DNA of 6,195 nt from Actinomycetes bacterium (GTDB taxonomy: Bacteria > Actinomycetota > Actinomycetes > Actinomycetales > Cellulomonadaceae). Of the stretch, positions 5,096 to 6,195 are shown piece by piece. Under the pieces are notes generated by a model that was not told the DNA's origin, did not search any database, and saw nothing but the letters and a program-made list of their open reading frames with translations. Each line of letters opens with the position of its first letter. Within the stretch, counting starts at the first letter, position 1. The position numbers and the translations under genes were made by a program. The DNA is taken from NCBI GenBank assembly GCA_023426865.1, contig JAEZBT010000313.1, positions 1 to 6,195 of the forward strand, written 5' to 3'.

Positions 5096-6195
5096 CTCTC
5101 CTCCGCCGCGAGCTGCCCACAGGCGCCGTCGATGTCGCTGCCGCGCGTGTCCCGCACGGTGGTCGGGATCCCGGCCGCGCGGAGCTCGGAGACGAACCGC
5201 GCAGCGACCGCCGGGTCACTCGCCGTCCAGACCGAACCTGGCGTCGGGTTCAGCGGGATGGGGTTCACGTGCGCCCAGCCGCGCCCCCGCTCGGTGAGCT
5301 TGCGGGCCAGCAGCTGCGCCCGCCACGCGTGGTCGTTCATGTCGCGGATCAGGGCGTACTCGATGCTCACGCGCCGCCCGGTCCGCTCGAAGTACCGGTG
5401 CGCGGCGTCGAGCGCCTCGTCCACGCTCCACCGGGTGGTGATGGGCACCAGCTCCCGACGCAGCTCGTCGTCGGGCGCGTGCAGCGACAAGGCCAGGGTA
5501 ACCGGCATCCCCTCCGCCGCGAGCTTGTCGATGGCGGGCACCAGGCCGACGGTCGACACCGTGATGCCGCGCGCCGACAGGCCCAGGCCGTCCGGGGTGG
5601 GCGCGATCAGTCGGCGTACCGCGCCGACGACGGCCCGGTAGTTCGCGAGCGGCTCACCCATCCCCATGAAGACGACGTTCGACAGCCGGCCGGGACCGCC
5701 GCTGACCTCGCCGTCGCGCAGGGCGCGGGCGGCGCGGCGCACCTGGTCGACGATCTCCGCCGTCGACAGGTTGCGGGTCAGCCCGAGCTGCCCGGTCGCG
5801 CAGAACGGGCACGCCATGCCGCAGCCCGCCTGGCTGGACACGCACAGCGTCGCACGGTCGGGGTAGCGCATGAGGACCGACTCGATCTTCACGCCGTCGT
5901 GCAGCGCCCAGAGGGTCTTCACCGTCGTCCCGGCGTCGGCCGTGATCGTGCGGACGGGCGTGACGAGCGTCGGTAGGAGGGCCGGCACGAGCTCCTCGCG
6001 GAGCCGGCGCGGCAGGTCCGTCATCTCGTCCGGGTCGTCGGTCAGGTGGCCGAAGTAGTGCGTGGCCACCTGCGTCGCCCGGAACGCCGGCTCCCCCCGC
6101 TCGACGACGACGGCCGTCCGCTCCTGCGCCGACAGGTCGGCCAGGTGGCGCGGCGGCGTGCCGCGGCGGCGCGGCTGGGCGGGCACGAGCGGCAG
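5092..6195 (-). CDS. rlmN: Dual-specificity 23S rRNA/tRNA adenine-C2 methyltransferase RlmN, 5' end beyond the window
   Basis: RlmN is a cytosolic radical-SAM enzyme that methylates C2 of A2503 in 23S rRNA and of A37 in certain tRNAs. Counting from the in-window GTG at 6186 as residue 1, the cluster motif C122-x3-C126-x2-C129 sits in GCGMACPFC. C115 and C356 match the two catalytic cysteines of E. coli RlmN (118 and 355): C115 lies 7 residues before the first cluster cysteine, as in E. coli. MGMGEPLANY (174-183), ALSLHAPDD (232-240) and HVNPIPLNP (306-314) are also typical. All visible active-site residues are intact. The frame remains open to the edge, and the 6186 GTG has no ribosome-binding site, so the true start is probably further upstream. 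The RlmN stop overlaps the DivIVA-domain start by 4 bases. Confidence 0.96.
   Translation of the reverse strand: MPLVPAQPRRRGTPPRHLADLSAQERTAVVVERGEPAFRATQVATHYFGHLTDDPDEMTDLPRRLREELVPALLPTLVTPVRTITADAGTTVKTLWALHDGVKIESVLMRYPDRATLCVSSQAGCGMACPFCATGQLGLTRNLSTAEIVDQVRRAARALRDGEVSGGPGRLSNVVFMGMGEPLANYRAVVGAVRRLIAPTPDGLGLSARGITVSTVGLVPAIDKLAAEGMPVTLALSLHAPDDELRRELVPITTRWSVDEALDAAHRYFERTGRRVSIEYALIRDMNDHAWRAQLLARKLTERGRGWAHVNPIPLNPTPGSVWTASDPAVAARFVSELRAAGIPTTVRDTRGSDIDGACGQLAAEER
5096..5104 (-). promoter_or_regulatory. Ribosome-binding site of the DivIVA-domain gene, inside the rlmN coding end
   Basis: Read on the minus strand, GGAGGAGAG directly precedes ATG 5095. It also encodes part of the C-terminal AAEER of RlmN. 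With the ATGA overlap at 5092-5095, this is a standard translational-coupling arrangement and confirms the start of the downstream gene. Confidence 0.75.

Noticed and set aside
4610..5641. A 343-codon plus-strand frame opposite the DivIVA-domain gene and rlmN
   Set aside because: It is antisense to two genes with recognisable motifs and a coupled overlap, and it shows no domain of its own.

Overview
The window is GC-rich (roughly 70% or more by eye) and tightly packed. Its genes use GTG as well as ATG starts, and its gene set (rlmN, a DivIVA-repeat protein, dxr, an M50 site-2 protease, ispG) is the arrangement expected on a high-GC actinobacterial chromosome. The protein sequences resemble Micrococcales, perhaps Cellulomonas-like. 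That placement rests on recalled protein similarity and gene order, not on a search.

Layout from right to left on the minus strand, which carries the main cluster: rlmN (5092 to beyond the right edge) overlaps by ATGA with a two-module DivIVA-domain protein (4538-5095). Next come dxr (2740-3918), an rseP/Rip1-type intramembrane metalloprotease (757-2061) and ispG (678 to beyond the left edge). Two plus-strand genes interrupt this series: a bacterial PH-domain membrane protein (3998-4510) between the DivIVA gene and dxr, and an Lrp/AsnC-family regulator (2215-2670) between dxr and rseP. The minus-strand series is therefore probably three transcription units rather than one operon: rlmN-divIVA-like, dxr, and rseP-ispG.

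Dxr (second step) and IspG (penultimate step) both belong to the methylerythritol phosphate route to isoprenoid precursors. The protease between them acts in the membrane and is not an enzyme of that route; their proximity is a conserved actinobacterial arrangement. RlmN modifies 23S rRNA and tRNA. The Lrp-like regulator has no amino-acid metabolism gene beside it here.

Non-coding DNA is scarce. The gaps are 78 bp (ispG/rseP), 153 bp (rseP/lrp, divergent), 69 bp (lrp/dxr, convergent), 79 bp (dxr/PH, divergent) and 27 bp (PH/DivIVA, convergent). No stretch over 300 bases lacks a gene. The most distinct non-coding signals are a perfect 10-bp inverted repeat at the PH/DivIVA convergence and a 10-bp tandem repeat that carries the dxr stop codon. 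I see no mobile element, RNA gene, CRISPR array or defence system. This is largely a conserved housekeeping region, and I found no convincing new biological system in it.
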